Assembly (NCBI GenBank): GCA_027622975.1
Contig: JAQBVN010000003.1
Span: forward strand, 84,288 to 148,287
Direction of reading: 5' to 3'
Source: Bacteroidota bacterium
GTDB lineage: Bacteria > Bacteroidota > Bacteroidia > Flavobacteriales_D > Sanyastnellaceae
Length of the DNA stretch: 64,000 nucleotides
Below, in pieces: positions 8,462-17,085 of the stretch; position 1 is the stretch's first letter, and every line of letters starts with the position of its first letter. A program made the translations under genes and the position numbers. The notes under the pieces are model-generated. The model had not been told where the DNA came from. It made no database searches and saw only the letters and a list, made by a program, of their open reading frames with translations.

Positions 8462-9881
8462 GCCCTAAAGTACATCTCACACGTTGCCGAAGTTCTTGGG
8501 CCATGTGAACATATGTTGACTTCCAACCCTTCCATGCCTGATCATCACTCACCGTCGTGTTGTGCCAACAACTCACCCAATGCCCACCAATTGACGCCAC
8601 AACATCCATCATCATTGGCAACTCCACTTTGGCAAACTGGGGGAACAATCGGATGCATTCCATCAACCCCATGTCCATGACGGCCAATGGACGAATGGTC
8701 ATTGGCAGCACTTTGTCATGGACCCAATCATAGGCAGGAAAAGGACAACTCACACCTGCCCTGAAGCCGACCTCCCTCGACCACCCAAGCGACGCATCCT
8801 CGACAACCGACCGCATCGACAAGGCTGCCCAACCTTCAGGTTCTGAGCGAAGGAAATGGGCCCGCACGCGTGTGCATTCAAGTCCCATTTGTACGGCCAT
8901 CCGGGCCTCTTCTTGAAACACGGCAGGGTCGCTCATGGCGCGATATCCCGGATGCCAATGGACCCTGCCTTCCTCTGTATGAGAAGCCAAATTTTCTACC
9001 AAGGCGGGAAGAAATTCGCCCTTGGCGTCCAACCCCACATCATAAGGATGGCTGCGGCGTGAACACAAAACATACCAAGACAATGATTCCGTCTCATGAA
9101 ATCGTCGAATCCAACCGTAGGTATCAAAAGGGTCCTGTTCGATGCCCCTCAACACGCGACGACGCTCTCGGCATTGAGACCACCTACCACTCAAAAAATC
9201 ACGGCATTGGAGCGCATGGGATTTCCACCACGTTCGGCCTCGATGCTTCAGAGCCACATCAACATCGAAAGTCGGATTCCAGATGAGGCCTCGTGGGGCA
9301 TTTCTCGCGTTCACGGAGCGATCGCGAGGGATTGAGTGAGACCAAAACTCCCACCATGCCACCGCAAAACACTCAGCCCAAGGCAACCGATGTTGCATAC
9401 CTCGAGACATGATGACATCTCCAAATTGAGGTTCATGTTCTTGCAACGACAGCGGAAGTGACGAAGGTGCGGGTCTACCGTGTTCATCTCGCGCACAACC
9501 TATTTCCCCCCAACATGTCAACGCATAGAACAAGGCCCCAAGCACATCGATCTGCCGACCCTCCTTGCCGTCATTCACAGCACAAGGCATGGCCAAGCAC
9601 ATGAGGCCAAAACGATCCGTATGCAACCGTTCACAACTCCATTCAACATGACTGGAGGGTCCAGGTTGCGTCCCATCCAACATGATTGGATGGCATGGCC
9701 AGGATACCACGGCTTCTCCACCCCAACAAAGTGCGACCCTTGAATCCAATTGGGCCGAACCATGCTCCGAGTCACCTAAAACCCACTCGATTTCCACACC
9801 CAACCATTCTCTCCACACCACATCCACCACATACCGCATGCGTTGAGAAGGTTTGGGATGATGCAACGTCCACTTCTCCAT
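8439..9881 (-). CDS. Polysaccharide-deacetylase-like protein (DUF7033-type)
   Basis: A 480-residue protein. The N-terminal 150 residues resemble the DUF7033 domain of Bacteroidota deacetylases, and the C-terminal part resembles a NodB-like deacetylase barrel, with NPTFDVDVALKH (about residue 200) in the place of the catalytic Asp motif and VHWHPGYRAMSDP in the place of the HxxxH/HPSY motif. The metal-binding pattern is degenerate, so activity is uncertain. It starts three bases after the UDP-GlcNAc 2-epimerase stop, which supports a role in surface polysaccharide synthesis or modification. No signal peptide is visible, so it likely acts in the cytoplasm or on a carrier-linked sugar. Confidence 0.72.
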   Translation of the reverse strand: MEKWTLHHPKPSQRMRYVVDVVWREWLGVEIEWVLGDSEHGSAQLDSRVALCWGGEAVVSWPCHPIMLDGTQPGPSSHVEWSCERLHTDRFGLMCLAMPCAVNDGKEGRQIDVLGALFYALTCWGEIGCARDEHGRPAPSSLPLSLQEHEPQFGDVIMSRGMQHRLPWAECFAVAWWEFWSHSIPRDRSVNARNAPRGLIWNPTFDVDVALKHRGRTWWKSHALQCRDFLSGRWSQCRERRRVLRGIEQDPFDTYGWIRRFHETESLSWYVLCSRRSHPYDVGLDAKGEFLPALVENLASHTEEGRVHWHPGYRAMSDPAVFQEEARMAVQMGLECTRVRAHFLRSEPEGWAALSMRSVVEDASLGWSREVGFRAGVSCPFPAYDWVHDKVLPMTIRPLAVMDMGLMECIRLFPQFAKVELPMMMDVVASIGGHWVSCWHNTTVSDDQAWKGWKSTYVHMAQELRQRVRCTLGHDRDGMA

Positions 9882-9884
9882 CGG

Positions 9885-11030
9885 TCAATCAAGTTTCTCT
9901 CCATGCAGAGAGAGCCCACACCTTTCCAAAGCTTCAAGAATCGAGTGTGCAGCATTGCCCTGACCGTACAAATCATCGACCTCAAACCGATCCAAAGAAA
10001 GCATGGATTCAGCCGCCTTTGCCAACATGGCCGGCTCGGGTACAAGGGTTGAATGACCGCGGGTGATTTGGTCCCTCCATTCTGTGGTATCTCGAAGTAC
10101 GAGGCATCGAGTTCCAAGGGAATAGCACTCCTTTTGAACCCCTCCACTATCCGTCAACACCAGCGGTGCCCCATGAATCGATCTCAACAGTTCCGTGGCA
10201 CCCATGGGCAATGAAGCATCGATACCCCAGTCCCTCAAGGCCTCTTTCCACGTCATGGACCACAGGGTCAATGAATGTTCCGTTCTGGGGTGGACCGGAA
10301 AACAAATCCTCCGCTGTTGTGATTGTGCCCATTGGCCAGCAGCCTGCAGCCAAGACACCAACCTTGTCACATCGTCGACATTGGAAGGACGATGCATCGT
10401 CAACAACACGGGACCACACCCCCGATCCTTCTCGCAAAAATGTCGACTTAAGTGGAGGGCATTGTCGTGCATGACGTCCCCTGTTTTCAGAACCACTGGT
10501 GCAGAAATAGAGGGCTTCATTCCAGGGTTCCAACGCTGCTCAATCCCCTCTTGCCGAAGGTGCTCGACAGACTCGTCCGTCGGACAAATCAACACAGATG
10601 ACATCCGATCCACCAAGACTCGATTCACCTCCTCCGGCATGGCCCAGTCTCCAGACCGAAGGCCAGCCTCGACGTGAACCAGGGGAACACCTTCAGCCAC
10701 CGCAGCCCACGCCCCGGCCAAGGTTGAATCCGTGTCGCCAAACACCAATACCCAATCGGGCTGATGAGCAAGAATGGCCCTTTGGATCCCATCCATCATG
10801 TCCCCAAGGCGTTTCGCGCGACATGATGGGTCAGGGTGCAATCTCACGTCAGGGGCAGGCATTGAAAATTCTGCAAAGAACTGTTCGCTCAAAACCTCAT
10901 CGTGATGTTGGCCTGTGTGAACCCAGGTCGTTTTCCAACCTTGCCTCCCCACCAAGGCACGATGAAGCGCTGCACCCTTGACAAACTGAGGGCGCGCTCC
11001 TACAATGACCATTGCATGGGTCTCTTTCAT
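9885..11030 (-). CDS. wecB: UDP-N-acetylglucosamine 2-epimerase (non-hydrolysing)
   Basis: A 381-residue enzyme converting UDP-GlcNAc to UDP-ManNAc for surface polysaccharides. Family signatures are VIVGARPQFVKGAALHRAL, HTGQHHDEVLSEQFF, VFGDTDSTLAGAWAAV, HVEAGLRSGDWAMPEEVNR, LLTMHRPSNVDD and LTDSGGVQKECYSLG. I chose the ATG that overlaps the radC stop by one base (TGATG), giving MKETHAMVIVGARPQ; an in-frame start four codons upstream is possible. The overlap implies translational coupling to radC, and the deacetylase-like gene follows after three bases. Confidence 0.95.
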   Translation of the reverse strand: MKETHAMVIVGARPQFVKGAALHRALVGRQGWKTTWVHTGQHHDEVLSEQFFAEFSMPAPDVRLHPDPSCRAKRLGDMMDGIQRAILAHQPDWVLVFGDTDSTLAGAWAAVAEGVPLVHVEAGLRSGDWAMPEEVNRVLVDRMSSVLICPTDESVEHLRQEGIEQRWNPGMKPSISAPVVLKTGDVMHDNALHLSRHFCEKDRGCGPVLLTMHRPSNVDDVTRLVSWLQAAGQWAQSQQRRICFPVHPRTEHSLTLWSMTWKEALRDWGIDASLPMGATELLRSIHGAPLVLTDSGGVQKECYSLGTRCLVLRDTTEWRDQITRGHSTLVPEPAMLAKAAESMLSLDRFEVDDLYGQGNAAHSILEALERCGLSLHGEKLD

Positions 11031-11695
11031 CACGTCAACCATCCTTGGTCTGCAAAGCTAACGTACTGACCACCCGCAATGATGATATGATCGAGCAAGG
11101 GCAAGTCCAAACACTCGCCGGCACTTGCGAGTTGACGTGTCAACCTTCGGTCTGCTTCACTCGGAACGGCATTGCCCGAAGGATGGTTGTGAACCACGAC
11201 CAACGCGGCTGCGCGCATGGCCAATGCACGTCCGAATATGATTTTTGGGTCAGCCACAGTGCCCGTCAATCCTCCTTTGGAAATGCATACCTCCGCCATG
11301 ACCTGGTTCGATCTGCGGAGCATGACCGCCCAAAATTCTTCATGCTGCAAGTCCGACAGCCGATCGACAAACCGACGATGAACATCTTGGGAAGAGGTCA
11401 CGCGCAAGCCCACCCGACCCAAGGCCATTTGTCGACGTCGACCCAACTCCATGGCCGCTGCGATCATGCACGATTTGGCCGGGCCAATGCCGGGAATCAT
11501 GGCCAACCCTTCGGGAGGCCAAGAAGCGAGGTTGTTCAAACACCCCTGTGCCATGTCCATCACTTCCTTGGCCACGTCTTCCGCTGCTTGGCCAGACCGC
11601 CCCGTACCAAGAAGCAACGCCAACAATTCCTCATCCTCAAGAGATTCCACACCTTCACTGGCCACACGCTCTCGGGGACGAAGTGCAATTTTCAT
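11030..11695 (-). CDS. radC: RadC/JAB-domain protein
   Basis: A 221-residue RadC protein: an N-terminal helix-hairpin-helix (about residues 20-100, LPGIGPAKSC-like IPGIGPAKSCMIAAAMELG) and a JAB/MPN metalloprotease-like domain with the zinc motif VVHNHPSGNAVPSEAD. Despite the historical DNA-repair label, the RadC role is unsettled. It heads the leftward six-gene run ending at DUF3467. Its ATG is only five bases from the rpsT terminator hairpin, so it either has a promoter within that structure or depends on read-through. Confidence 0.95.
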   Translation of the reverse strand: MKIALRPRERVASEGVESLEDEELLALLLGTGRSGQAAEDVAKEVMDMAQGCLNNLASWPPEGLAMIPGIGPAKSCMIAAAMELGRRRQMALGRVGLRVTSSQDVHRRFVDRLSDLQHEEFWAVMLRRSNQVMAEVCISKGGLTGTVADPKIIFGRALAMRAAALVVVHNHPSGNAVPSEADRRLTRQLASAGECLDLPLLDHIIIAGGQYVSFADQGWLT

Positions 11696-11700
11696 GGCGC

Positions 11701-11730
11701 AAAAAAAAGGCCCTCCACCATGGGAAGGCC
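11701..11730 (-). terminator. Intrinsic terminator of rpsT
   Basis: On the minus strand the sequence GGCCTTCC-CATGGT-GGAGGGCC forms an eight-pair stem with one G-U pair and a six-base loop, followed at once by eight T residues. It lies 27 bases after the rpsT stop and just before radC. Confidence 0.9.
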
Positions 11731-11757
11731 CTCAAGTTTGTGCTTGTCGACTCTCAA

Positions 11758-12009
11758 TCAAAGACCGGCGACGTGGAGCGCCAGGCTCGACTTCAGGTTC
11801 GCTGCTTTGTTCTTGTGAATCACATTGCGCTTGGCAAGCTTGTCCAACATGCCACTCACGACGGGAAGCATCGTGGCCGCCTCTGTGGCGTCTTGTGTGG
11901 CGCGCAGCTTACGCACAGCGTTGCGCGCAGTCTTGTGCTGGTAGCGGTTGCGGTCGCGCTTCTTCTCGTCTGAACGGAGGCGCTTGAGGGCTGATTTGTG
12001 ATGTGCCAT
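11758..12009 (-). CDS. rpsT: 30S ribosomal protein S20
   Basis: An 83-residue, strongly basic protein beginning [18 protein letters not shown] and carrying the S20 pattern [13 protein letters not shown] and [16 protein letters not shown]20 binds 16S rRNA and is needed for 30S assembly. It is a single-gene unit with its own strong promoter (12039-12068) and an intrinsic terminator (11701-11730). Confidence 0.97.
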   Translation of the reverse strand: MAHHKSALKRLRSDEKKRDRNRYQHKTARNAVRKLRATQDATEAATMLPVVSGMLDKLAKRNVIHKNKAANLKSSLALHVAGL

Positions 12010-12038
12010 TCTTGTTCTGCTTGCTAAAAACAGGGGTG

Positions 12039-12068
12039 CAAATATAGCGAGAAAAAAGAGGCGTCCAA
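12039..12068 (-). promoter_or_regulatory. rpsT promoter (Bacteroidota type)
   Basis: The minus strand carries TTG, a 19-base spacer and TATATTTG, an exact fit to the Bacteroidota housekeeping consensus TTG-N19-TAnnTTTG. The -7 box (12039-12046) is 29 bases upstream of the rpsT ATG. Known consensus; position read directly from the sequence. Confidence 0.8.
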
Positions 12069-12093
12069 GGGTTTGGAGGGAAATTTCATTGAA

Positions 12094-12549
12094 TCACCAT
12101 TGGAGAAGCAAATCCACTTGGAGATAGCCCCCATACAAAGAGTGCCTCACAGGTTCCGTGTAGATCAAATCTCGCGGCACAAAAGTCACCTCTCCGACAA
12201 AATCCTCCAAGCTGTCGTCGTCATGGTCAAACAATGTGATGGTCACCTCCCGGTCTATTTCGATGCCTTGGAAGCTCAGGGATTCAAAATCGATGCGTGC
12301 ACCGATTCCCTGGTCAGTCACCACCGGAGAAGTATAGTATTCTTCGTTCCACACCGAAACAACGGCAAAGAAATCTGGAGCCCCAGATTCGCCGAAAGGA
12401 TCCTCCGCGTAATTCACATCATAGGCCAGAATTTCGATTTGGTCAATCACCAAGCGCTCCGTGCCCTGTCCGTCTCCGCATGACACGACCAACCAAGCAA
12501 CCATCACCAACCAAAGATGTTGTGCGCGAAAGCTCAAACGTGTGCTCAT
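12094..12549 (-). CDS. Small lipoprotein, unrecognised (possible C2-like fold)
   Basis: A 151-residue protein. From the chosen ATG the N-terminus MSTRLSFRAQHLWLVMVAW leads to the lipobox LVVSC, so an outer-membrane or periplasmic lipoprotein is expected. The rest is acidic; TITLFDHDDDSLEDFVGEV resembles the calcium-binding loops of C2 domains, and the beta-rich pattern fits such a fold. No family assigned. It is preceded by a good promoter (12681-12709) and an unusually long leader with a GC-rich hairpin. Confidence 0.75.
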   Translation of the reverse strand: MSTRLSFRAQHLWLVMVAWLVVSCGDGQGTERLVIDQIEILAYDVNYAEDPFGESGAPDFFAVVSVWNEEYYTSPVVTDQGIGARIDFESLSFQGIEIDREVTITLFDHDDDSLEDFVGEVTFVPRDLIYTEPVRHSLYGGYLQVDLLLQW

Positions 12550-12586
12550 GATGACCAGCGGCTCTGTGAAATTCTCAAGTGTCAAG

Positions 12587-12606
12587 AAGGGCGCCGAGGC
12601 GCCCTT
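12587..12606 (-). promoter_or_regulatory. GC-rich hairpin in the lipoprotein gene leader
   Basis: A perfect eight-pair stem (AAGGGCGC / GCGCCCTT) with a four-base loop lies between promoter 12681-12709 and the lipoprotein ATG at 12549. The predicted leader is about 125 bases. On the minus strand the hairpin is followed by CTTG rather than a T-run, so it is a weak terminator at best; an attenuator or RNA-stability element is possible. Confidence 0.5.
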
Positions 12607-12680
12607 CCATCCTAACAATCTACTTGTACCCAATCGAACAGCCTATGCCTTGGCACCAGCGTTCGTTTGATGCACGGATT

Positions 12681-12709
12681 CAAACATAGGTCAAGTCTTG
12701 TATAAACAA
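12681..12709 (-). promoter_or_regulatory. Promoter of the small lipoprotein gene
   Basis: The minus strand reads TTG, 18 bases, TATGTTTG, an exact TAnnTTTG -7 box with near-optimal spacing. Transcription would begin near 12674. A 14-codon ATG reading frame begins inside this box and ends at a TAG; with no leader ahead of it, I do not consider it a gene. Confidence 0.7.
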
Positions 12710-12778
12710 GAAACATTATATGGCTAATCAAAAAAAAACTTCTTCACATTCATGATTTCGTTCGACCAAGAGCCTGTG

Positions 12779-12786
12779 TATCTTTC
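12779..12786 (+). promoter_or_regulatory. Possible -7 box of the FG-GAP gene
   Basis: TATCTTTC differs from TAnnTTTG only at the last base and stands exactly four bases before the chosen ATG (12791). No good TTG box is seen upstream (TTTC at 12756 is the nearest). It fits the N4 arrangement seen at three other genes in this window. Confidence 0.35.
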
Positions 12787-12790
12787 GGGA

Positions 12791-14413
12791 ATGAAGCGAA
12801 TGTGGTGGGCTGCATGTGCCAGTTTGGCCTCCCTTGGATTCAGCTGGGGACAGACACCACCGGCGTTTGTCAACATTGGAGAAGAAGCAGGACTCACGGG
12901 CGAAGGACAGCACCACGCCGTGGCCATTGGGGATTACGACAACGATGGCGATGAGGACATCTACATTGGGAGCAAGTTCGCACCCAACCTTCTGTATAGA
13001 AATGATGGCAACATGACTTTCACAGAGGTAGGGGCATCTGCTGGCGTGAATGACTCCGGATCGACCAATGCCGCCATTTGGTTTGATTTTGACAACGATG
13101 GTGATATGGACCTGGCCACGGGCAATGGGTATTCTGGAAACCCTTCCATCCCCAATCGATTTTACGTCAATCAAGGGGACGGCACCTTTGTCAATATGGC
13201 CGAGGAATTTGGACTTGCCAGCGATCTGCAATGTCGAAGCCTCCATGCAGCGGATTACGACAACGATGGATTCACGGATCTCTACGTGGTCAACATCAAT
13301 GCCGTCAACCACTTTTTCCGAAACCTAGGAGGTCTGGGATTCGAGAATGTCTACGAGGCCACGGGAACCTTGGATACCGGGGTGGGCATGGGAAGTGTGT
13401 TTTTTGACCACGACAACGACGGTGATCAAGACCTCTATTTGACGCATGACGCCAACCAAACCAACAAATTGTTCCGCAACAATGGCAACGGAACCTTCAC
13501 CAACATTGCCTATTTCGCAGGGCTGAATTACCAAGGAAATTGCATGGGGGTTGACGTGGCTGACATCAACCATGACGGTTGGTTGGACATGTACATCACC
13601 GACCTCTACCCCAGCGCGATGTTTTTGAATGATGGCGATGGGACGTTCTCAGACATCAGCATCTCCTCTGGCACCAATGACTCGGGGATGACTTGGGGAT
13701 GTGTCTTCTTCGATTACGACCACGATGGATCGTGGGATTTGTACATCGTCAACGATTACGCCTTCGCACCGCTGCCGAATATCCTCTACCGGGGGAATGG
13801 TGACAACACCTTCACGCCCGTGAGTGAGGGCGACATGACCTTGGAGCATCGACATTCCGACTACGGCCTGGCCATGGGAGACCTCGATGGCGACGGAGAT
13901 TTGGACCTTGTGACTGCCACGCCCAAATCGGCCACCCAACCAGGAATCGGGTTACTCAGGAATGATGCAGCGACAGGGCATTGGATGCAAGTGAAATTGC
14001 ACGGAACCCTGAGCAACCGCGACGCCGTGGGAGCGCGGGCAACGTTGCACGCGAACGGGCAATCACGCATGGATGAGGTCAACATTGGTCAGGGATATTC
14101 TGGGGCGAGCACCCTGGATTTGCATTGGGGTTTAGGCAACATCGCTTCGGTGGATTCCTTGGTGGTGAACTGGCCCTCAGGTCAAACCACAGTCCACACC
14201 GACCTCGAAATCAACGCGCGACACCACATTTGGGAACCACACGGTTGTCCAGCCGACTTCGACTACGACTTTTCTCATGGAACCTCGGATCTGCTGCAGC
14301 TCTTGAGCGCGTTCGGAGGGTTCGCCAACGAGGAGGACTTGGACGGGGATGGTGTATGCGCCACCGGAGATTTGCTGGTCTTCCTGACGCTTTTTGGTTC
14401 TCTGTGCCCTTGA
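12791..14413 (+). CDS. Secreted FG-GAP/ASPIC-UnbV protein with dockerin-like tail
   Basis: A 540-residue secreted protein. The signal peptide is MKRMWWAACASLASLGFSWG with cleavage before QTPPAF. Residues 30-370 hold FG-GAP/VCBS repeats with calcium-loop motifs such as DYDNDGDEDIYIG, DFDNDGDMDLATGNG and DLDGDGDLDLVTA, forming a beta-propeller. An ASPIC/UnbV module follows (about 385-460, GYSGASTLDLHWGLG). The last 55 residues contain two dockerin-like units ending FGG and FGSLCP. Related CRTAC1-type proteins are extracellular, calcium-binding and of unknown role. The ATG gives the proper signal peptide; upstream in-frame ATGs exist. It converges on the GH13 gene with ten bases between the stops. 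Confidence 0.9.
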   Translation: MKRMWWAACASLASLGFSWGQTPPAFVNIGEEAGLTGEGQHHAVAIGDYDNDGDEDIYIGSKFAPNLLYRNDGNMTFTEVGASAGVNDSGSTNAAIWFDFDNDGDMDLATGNGYSGNPSIPNRFYVNQGDGTFVNMAEEFGLASDLQCRSLHAADYDNDGFTDLYVVNINAVNHFFRNLGGLGFENVYEATGTLDTGVGMGSVFFDHDNDGDQDLYLTHDANQTNKLFRNNGNGTFTNIAYFAGLNYQGNCMGVDVADINHDGWLDMYITDLYPSAMFLNDGDGTFSDISISSGTNDSGMTWGCVFFDYDHDGSWDLYIVNDYAFAPLPNILYRGNGDNTFTPVSEGDMTLEHRHSDYGLAMGDLDGDGDLDLVTATPKSATQPGIGLLRNDAATGHWMQVKLHGTLSNRDAVGARATLHANGQSRMDEVNIGQGYSGASTLDLHWGLGNIASVDSLVVNWPSGQTTVHTDLEINARHHIWEPHGCPADFDYDFSHGTSDLLQLLSAFGGFANEEDLDGDGVCATGDLLVFLTLFGSLCP

Positions 14414-14423
14414 GGTCAAACCC

Positions 14424-16973
14424 TCATTCGCACACTGCGCCAAACGCCCCGAGGAGCTGAAGTATGTCCGCAACGGCCACAGTGCCATCACCATTCAAAT
14501 CCTCCACACAAAGACTCGGTTCTGTCCCTGAAGCGATGCACGTTCCTGACACGGCATCCCAGATCGTGCCCAATCCGCAGCAATCGCCGGCTGAGCAATC
14601 GACCGGACCCACAGGTGTGCATGGGTCGCATGCCGCGAAGCAATGGACATCGAGGGTTTGATTCTCCGCGAGGACCAAAAACGAGCGGTTGAACCCACCC
14701 AAACCGTTGGACACACCACACGCGGCGGGAACACCCTCATCCGTGCCCCACGCATCCCCATTCAGGAATTTGTATTCCACCATGCTGCCAGTTTGGGCCA
14801 CGACCGTGGTGCGGTACAAGCCGTCCTCTCCGAGTTCCAGGGGCGTGGCGTCAGCCACCCAACCTTGAAAAGATCCCGCCACATGGACCCCTGCCGCAGC
14901 AGGTGTGAGTTCGCCCAAATCGAGCTGGAGCACGGTTTCATATTGGCAAGAACCATTGTCAGCTTCTGCCAACGGATCGTAGTTCACGGCCGCTGGGTCC
15001 GTGCAGCCCACCTCGGCCAAAATGGGGATGGACCCATCCGTGTCCGGTGTCGGCAATGGAGTGTCCAAATAGAGATGCCATTCACCAGGCTGGAAAGTTT
15101 GGGCTTGCCCCACGTTGTTCACCGACAAAGGCAAACCCGTGAAATAATCATACCACGTCCCATTGTAAGGGAATCCTGGCACCATGCTGATTGGATTCAC
15201 GTCAAAATTGCCCACGAGGACTGCATTTTGATTGGGCCCATACAGGTGAATGCGCTTGCCCATCCCAGAACCATCCACGTTGTAATCAAAGGTCCCAAAC
15301 ACCGGCTGGTTCTTCTTCAAATCAACCAATGCTGCAATGGTCTTGGCCAAGGAAAGCCGATGCTCATTGCCCAGGTCAAGCCAAGGGGCTGGCTTCTCAC
15401 CCAATTTGCATTCTTCTGCAAAACTTCCATTGAGACAATCGAAAATGCTGGTATCGTAGCCCAATTCACCCCATTGCCAAATCATTTTTGGACCGGGAAG
15501 TGCCAACAAAAACGCATGCGTCATCGCCAAGCGATCCATGGCTGTGGACTCGACCTGAACGTTGTAGCTGCCAGAAGAATTCCCGTACGCCGCCAACTCA
15601 TAGCCCATGCGCTCTTCGTCGTGACTTTCAGCATATGCCACCAAATTGGGCCAAGCATACCCCCGATTCTGCCAGGAAGCGTAGTTGATGTCTCCGTAAT
15701 ACCCCATGGCTGATTGAGAGAACGCGTAGGTCATTTTGCCCCAAATCATGAATCCTCCATTGGCCAACGCTGTCTCCTCATCGTTGTTGCCGAGGTGCTC
15801 CAAAATCATGTAGGTGCCAGGGTGATTGCTCCACAAATCATTGGCGTAGTCAAACAAGATGTCTACCCTGCTCTGGTCGTATTGGTTCCAAGCATCCACA
15901 TTGGAGCCTGTGAAGTTTTGGGTCAAACCCTTGCTCAAGTCCACGCGGTAGCCATCGATGTGGTACTCGTCAATCCAAAAATTAAACACCCGTTTCCAAA
16001 ACTCCCTCGTCCAAGGATCACCGTGGTCAAAATCGTATCCAGGGCTGAACGGGTGCATGGCCACCTCGTTGAACCAAGGATTGGTGCTGGCCACCGTACC
16101 ATCGGCATCTTGGTACAAGCGAACCATCGGATCGGTGCCAAAACTGTGGTTGGGAACCACGTCGAGGATGACCGCAATTCCACGTTCGTGGCATTTGTTC
16201 ACGAGTTCCTTGAGTTTGGCCTTGGGGCCGTAGAACTTGTCGACGGCGAATCGAAAGTTGGGATTGTAGCCCCAGCTGAGGTTGCCCTCAAATTCACTCA
16301 CCGGCATCAATTCGATGGCATTGAATCCCATGAATTCGAGGTAGTCCAAACGATTGATGACATCCTGGAAAGTTTGGGCTTCGTCAAAATCACGGACCAG
16401 CGTCTCATAGATCACCAAGCGGTCTTGGGATGGCTTTTGGAAATCTCCGTCTGTCCACAAGAAATAAGGACTGTCCGTGCGAAAAGCCGTCGTATGCCAA
16501 TTGGCTTGACTCGAAGGAAACGCAGGCATCCCTGGGAAATGACTTTGCGGAATGTAGGCGTCGTCCCATGGATCGAGAACGAGCTCGGCATAGGGGTCAC
16601 CGATTTCCAATTCATTTTCCACCAAGAAATGATAGCGATACCAAGTCCCTGGTGTGAGGTTGTTCACCTGCAACCAATGACGCGTTCCATCCACACTCTT
16701 GCGCATCAACGAGGCATCTGTAGTGGCCCATGCGTTGAAATCACCACGAAGATGAACATGGGTTTTTCCTGGCGCGCGCAGTTGAACAATGACCGTGCTT
16801 GTGTTGAGTACGTTGACACCATCTTGTGTACCCGCCGGTGGATCCAAGACGATGGGTGTTTGGGCAAAAACACTTGTGCCTTGGGTGAACATGATGCCGG
16901 GCATGACGCCAAGCATGGCCCACATCACCCAAACACGGGCTTTGACTTGAAGGAGGGTAAGGTCGCGAGGCAT
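14424..16973 (-). CDS. Secreted GH13 alpha-amylase family enzyme with dockerin-like tail
   Basis: An 849-residue secreted glycosidase. After a signal peptide ending ...SVFAQ come an N-terminal CBM48/E-set domain (about 60-140, VHLRGDFNAWATT), then the GH13 barrel: region I DVVPNHS (271-277), GYRVDL with nucleophile D345, ILEHLG with acid/base E392, and ESHDEE with D452. After the barrel are a GCTDPAAVNYDP linker motif, a second CBM20/48-like module (VHVAGSFQGWV), a Cys-rich stretch, and a final dockerin-like unit DLNGDGTVAVADILQLLGAF. It probably acts on an alpha-1,4-glucan outside the cell. I chose the ATG that opens the signal peptide rather than one 57 codons upstream. Confidence 0.92.
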   Translation of the reverse strand: MPRDLTLLQVKARVWVMWAMLGVMPGIMFTQGTSVFAQTPIVLDPPAGTQDGVNVLNTSTVIVQLRAPGKTHVHLRGDFNAWATTDASLMRKSVDGTRHWLQVNNLTPGTWYRYHFLVENELEIGDPYAELVLDPWDDAYIPQSHFPGMPAFPSSQANWHTTAFRTDSPYFLWTDGDFQKPSQDRLVIYETLVRDFDEAQTFQDVINRLDYLEFMGFNAIELMPVSEFEGNLSWGYNPNFRFAVDKFYGPKAKLKELVNKCHERGIAVILDVVPNHSFGTDPMVRLYQDADGTVASTNPWFNEVAMHPFSPGYDFDHGDPWTREFWKRVFNFWIDEYHIDGYRVDLSKGLTQNFTGSNVDAWNQYDQSRVDILFDYANDLWSNHPGTYMILEHLGNNDEETALANGGFMIWGKMTYAFSQSAMGYYGDINYASWQNRGYAWPNLVAYAESHDEERMGYELAAYGNSSGSYNVQVESTAMDRLAMTHAFLLALPGPKMIWQWGELGYDTSIFDCLNGSFAEECKLGEKPAPWLDLGNEHRLSLAKTIAALVDLKKNQPVFGTFDYNVDGSGMGKRIHLYGPNQNAVLVGNFDVNPISMVPGFPYNGTWYDYFTGLPLSVNNVGQAQTFQPGEWHLYLDTPLPTPDTDGSIPILAEVGCTDPAAVNYDPLAEADNGSCQYETVLQLDLGELTPAAAGVHVAGSFQGWVADATPLELGEDGLYRTTVVAQTGSMVEYKFLNGDAWGTDEGVPAACGVSNGLGGFNRSFLVLAENQTLDVHCFAACDPCTPVGPVDCSAGDCCGLGTIWDAVSGTCIASGTEPSLCVEDLNGDGTVAVADILQLLGAFGAVCE

Positions 16974-17007
16974 GGTGCTTGAAGATGGGCTTAGTGTTTG
17001 TTTCACA

Positions 17008-17040
17008 CCAAGGTACGACAAGGAAGGGCAGTTCGCCAAA
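17008..17040 (-). promoter_or_regulatory. Probable promoter of the GH13 gene
   Basis: The minus strand shows TTTG (17037-17040), 21 bases, then TACCTTGG (17008-17015), one mismatch from TAnnTTTG. It lies 35 bases before the GH13 ATG in the 112-base gap after the GH20 stop. Confidence 0.5.
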
Positions 17041-17085
17041 ACAAGCTCCACAACTTCTGCCTTTGCTGGCGCCTGAATGTCAGGT

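Noticed and set aside
12607..12680. tRNA or other structured RNA
   Set aside because: A TTCGATT stretch recalls a T-loop, but no acceptor stem, anticodon arm or CCA end can be drawn.
12660..12690. 14-codon ATG frame on the minus strand as a leader peptide
   Set aside because: Its ATG lies inside the -7 promoter box, so it would not be transcribed in full.
15714..16982. 422-codon open frame on the plus strand
   Set aside because: Antisense to the GH13 gene, whose catalytic motifs are intact.
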